From contig NZ_CALEJS010000040.1 in the NCBI RefSeq assembly GCF_937898475.1, positions 186,001-250,000 of the forward strand: a stretch of DNA of 64,000 nt. The letters are read 5' to 3'. Of this stretch, positions 61,980 to 64,000 are shown piece after piece. A program made the position numbers and the translations under genes. A model generated the notes under the pieces. It searched no databases. It was not told the origin of the DNA and worked only from the letters and a program-made list of their open reading frames with translations. Source of the DNA: an uncultured Chitinophaga sp. Its GTDB lineage: Bacteria > Bacteroidota > Bacteroidia > Chitinophagales > Chitinophagaceae. Positions within the stretch are counted from its first letter, which is position 1, and every line of letters starts with the position of its first letter.

Positions 61980-63173
61980 ATGGCTAAAATCTCTATGTTA
62001 GGCTCGGGGTTCATCGGGCGTTTCTATGCGGATTCCCTGCAGGGACAAAGAAGCAGGGATAAAATCGTCAGTATTTACTCCCGCCGAGAAGAGAGCGCAA
62101 AGAAATTCGCCGAAGATTACCAGGTAGGGCACTGGACCACCGATATGGAAGCATCTATCGCCCATCCGGATGTAGAGGTAGTATGTATCTCACTGCCCAA
62201 TAACCTGCACGAAGCAGCCGTAAACCTTTGCTGCAAACATAAAAAAGCGGTGATCTGCACCAAGCCCCTGGGCCGTAATGCCGAAGAGGCCAAACGTATG
62301 CTGGAAGCAGTAGAAAAAGCCGGCATCTTTAACGGCTACCTGGAAGACCTGGTGTATACGCCTAAATTTCTCAAAGCACTGGAAAGTGTGCAGAACGGCG
62401 CTTTAGGACGCATTCTCTGGGCCAAGTCCCGCGAAACACATCCCGGTCCGCACAGTGAATGGTTCTGGGATAAAGAACAGGCCGGCGGCGGTTGTATACT
62501 GGACCTCGGCTGCCACTGCGTGGAAATAGCCCGCAGCTTTATTGGCAAAGACATTAAACCGGTAGAGGTAATGTGCTGGGCAGATACACAGGTAAAACCC
62601 ATAGATGCAGAAGATCATGCCATTGGCCTGGTTAAATACGAGAACGGCGCCATCGGCCAGTTTGAGGTAAGCTGGACCTTCAGGGGCGGTCTTGACCTGC
62701 GTGACGAAGTAATGGGCACAGAAGGCACCATCTGGCTGAACAGCTTTTTACGCACAGGCTTTGACATGTTCACCACCGGCAAAGGCGCAGACTATGTGGC
62801 AGAAAAAGCAGAAAGCAACTCAGGCTGGCTGTTCCCCGTGGGCGACGAGCTGAATGAGCTGGGCTATAATCACATGTTCACTGATATGTTCAATGCCATG
62901 GAGCAGCACAAAGCCGCCCGCGAAACTTTCTACGACGGTTACGTGGTAAATGCCGTACTGGATGCCGCTTACCGCAGCGCACAAAGCAAACAATGGGAGC
63001 CTGTAAAACTGGATATCTGGCGCGGCAAAACCGGTGTGGGTAAAGACAAAACCCTTACCGAATACGATGCAAAGTATTACCTGGTAAAAGAAGAGATGAC
63101 GCACTTCGGTGCAAAGAAGCTGATCCTGAAAGATAAGCAAAGCGGTCAGATAGTAGAGAAAGTACTTAACTAG
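61980..63173 (+). CDS. Gfo/Idh/MocA-family oxidoreductase
   Basis: A 397-residue NAD(P)-dependent dehydrogenase. The Rossmann motif GSGFIG is at 8-13; the cofactor/catalytic lysine appears as CTKPLGRN instead of the usual EKP; the C-terminal sandwich holds GGCILDLGCHCVEIARSF with the substrate-binding D and H. It probably oxidises a sugar or inositol imported by the permease upstream. Substrate unproven. Its last 8 nt overlap the convergent gene. Confidence 0.93.
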   Translation: MAKISMLGSGFIGRFYADSLQGQRSRDKIVSIYSRREESAKKFAEDYQVGHWTTDMEASIAHPDVEVVCISLPNNLHEAAVNLCCKHKKAVICTKPLGRNAEEAKRMLEAVEKAGIFNGYLEDLVYTPKFLKALESVQNGALGRILWAKSRETHPGPHSEWFWDKEQAGGGCILDLGCHCVEIARSFIGKDIKPVEVMCWADTQVKPIDAEDHAIGLVKYENGAIGQFEVSWTFRGGLDLRDEVMGTEGTIWLNSFLRTGFDMFTTGKGADYVAEKAESNSGWLFPVGDELNELGYNHMFTDMFNAMEQHKAARETFYDGYVVNAVLDAAYRSAQSKQWEPVKLDIWRGKTGVGKDKTLTEYDAKYYLVKEEMTHFGAKKLILKDKQSGQIVEKVLN

Positions 63174-63756
63174 TTCTTACAATATAAGCCTTCCCAAGGG
63201 TGTGATTTACTTCCACCTCTACCAGCGCACCTTTCTGGTAGCGGTAGATGTTCTTCTTGCCTTCGGGGAGGCTTAATTCATAAGCGCCATTCCCCAATGG
63301 TTTTATAGACAGTAATTTACCCAGCGTTTCCGAATAAACACTTGTTACCTGCTGCGGTTCTGTAAAATAGAGATCTGATACGGAATGCCGTATCTGCACG
63401 TTATCCAGGGTGCTCTTATCCCCTTCCAGGTCTATCATATAACGTGTGCCGTTTCGCCGCGTGATCACTTCCTTGCCCTGGTCTGATTTGCCGTTGCTCC
63501 GCACCACCTTGGATGCTACGAGAATGTTATCAGCGTACTCACAGGAGATGTCCGTGAATTTGGACATAAATGCCGTTTCTATCTTGCTTTTGATCTGCAT
63601 GTTCCTGGAGGCCCCGTTCACATTACAACGCGCCTCAACAGCGCCTATTACCCGGGAACCCAGCCGGATCTCAAAGGTATGCACCTGCGCCGGCAGCCGT
63701 ACAAATGCTACGGTTAACAATCCTGTAAAAAGTATCTGCCGGGTAAGACGATTCAT
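63166..63756 (-). CDS. secreted hypothetical protein (DUF6134-like)
   Basis: A 196-residue protein with a signal peptide cut near LPAQ (~24) and one beta-rich domain (HTFEIRLGSRVIGAVEARCNVNG ... NIYRYQKGALVEVEVNHTLGKAYIV). It resembles DUF6134 proteins of Bacteroidota; function unknown. The start at 63756 (MNRLTRQIL) is chosen because the ATG six codons upstream lies in a GTAGCTGTTAGC word. The last codons overlap the Gfo/Idh/MocA gene by 8 nt. Confidence 0.8.
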   Translation of the reverse strand: MNRLTRQILFTGLLTVAFVRLPAQVHTFEIRLGSRVIGAVEARCNVNGASRNMQIKSKIETAFMSKFTDISCEYADNILVASKVVRSNGKSDQGKEVITRRNGTRYMIDLEGDKSTLDNVQIRHSVSDLYFTEPQQVTSVYSETLGKLLSIKPLGNGAYELSLPEGKKNIYRYQKGALVEVEVNHTLGKAYIVRTS

Positions 63757-63789
63757 ATAAGTAGCTGTTAGCAACTATATGGAAAATAC

Positions 63790-63816
63790 AAAAAATCCTG
63801 CCCAAATGGACAGGAT
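63790..63816 (-). terminator. terminator of the OmpA-type gene
   Basis: On the minus strand a hairpin with ATCCTG/CAGGAT arms and an inner CC/GG (63795-63816) is followed by T6, between the OmpA-type stop and the small secreted protein gene. Confidence 0.7.
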
Positions 63817-63842
63817 CCCTGTTAAAATATTTAAAAAAATAG

Positions 63843-64000
63843 TTATTCTTTCACGTTATACAGTATCACAAACTCAACACGGCGGTTCCGGGCACGCCCC
63901 CCTTCGGTATTATTGGCGGCAACGGGCACCCTTTCTCCCATTCCCCAGGTAAACATCCGGTCATCCCTTACCTGGTAGCTGTTTAACAGCTGCCGGGCGC
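63843..64000 (-). CDS. OmpA-family protein, C-terminal fragment
   Basis: Only the last 52 residues lie in the window. They read ...WGMGERVPVAANNTEGGRARNRRVEFVI..., the typical end of an OmpA-like peptidoglycan-binding domain, in which the R and the NRRVEF segment contact diaminopimelate. The gene continues beyond the right edge, so the N-terminal part, often with TPR or barrel domains in this phylum, is unknown. Confidence 0.9.
   Translation of the reverse strand, partial: ARQLLNSYQVRDDRMFTWGMGERVPVAANNTEGGRARNRRVEFVILYNVKE

Noticed and set aside
1..64000. tRNA, rRNA, prophage, insertion sequence or defence island
   Set aside because: No cloverleaf-like, transposase, integrase or defence genes were seen; the WYL gene stands alone and is not evidence of a defence operon.

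Overview
The window reads as a core chromosomal segment of a Bacteroidota bacterium, most likely family Chitinophagaceae and probably Chitinophaga or a close relative. The evidence is a gliding and type IX secretion (T9SS) gene set (porU, porV, gldJ, gldA, a PorP/SprF protein and a T9SS cargo protein), Bacteroidota-type promoters (TTTG, about 19 nt, TAnnTTTG), bshA for bacillithiol, and lineage-typical families (DUF4293, DUF4292, CHRD, WYL, LolA-like). There is no rRNA, tRNA, CRISPR array, insertion sequence or prophage. Genes are dense on both strands, and composition looks even.

Layout. 1-6.5 kb: a cut FAD oxidoreductase whose start overlaps the end of a 2033-aa alpha-2-macroglobulin with an intact thioester motif. 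6.5-17 kb: a LuxR-type regulator, then a minus-strand run maeB, kinase-fold orphan, mlaE, mlaF, sucD; then DUF4293 and uvrA. 17-26 kb: an ECF-like sigma factor with a textbook promoter, a thiolase, rlmN and two pseudouridine synthases, a 1-Cys peroxiredoxin with a possible 38-codon gene behind it, an orphan 195-aa gene, a WYL regulator and a CHRD lipoprotein. 26-39.7 kb: LolA-like protein, adenine deaminase, a sigma factor overlapping a four-helix membrane protein, anmK, a VWA protein, upp, a PorP/SprF protein, EI24 and RsmI-type proteins, an M28 peptidase and bshA. 39.7-53.6 kb: envelope and T9SS block on the minus strand (EnvC-like, DUF4292, TPR lipoprotein, dut, ispF, porV, porU), then divergent gldJ and a ThuA/CBM6/beta-trefoil T9SS cargo protein. 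53.7-64 kb: bcp, an M23 peptidase, gldA, eno, an FtsB-like protein, nth, DUF2071, an MFS permease with a Gfo/Idh/MocA dehydrogenase, a small secreted protein and the end of an OmpA-type protein.

How genes work together. PorU and PorV release and anchor T9SS cargo, GldJ and GldA belong to the gliding/secretion apparatus, and the ThuA protein carries the C-terminal tail such a system recognises. EnvC-like, M23, AnmK and OmpA-type proteins deal with peptidoglycan. MlaE/MlaF suggest phospholipid transport, but no MCE (MlaD) subunit is adjacent.

The most unusual structure lies between genes. At least fifteen intergenic gaps hold imperfect palindromes built by repeating a short word several times and then inverting it. 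The word differs between loci (around GCTGTTAGC, TCCATGGTCCATGGA, CCAAATACCAAAT, GAACGCTGAACGCT, TTTGAAAGTTTGAG) while the architecture is the same. Some double as terminators, others sit between co-directional genes, and one supplies part of a likely promoter. These elements and a kinase-fold orphan at 9933-10964 are the best candidates for something undescribed.
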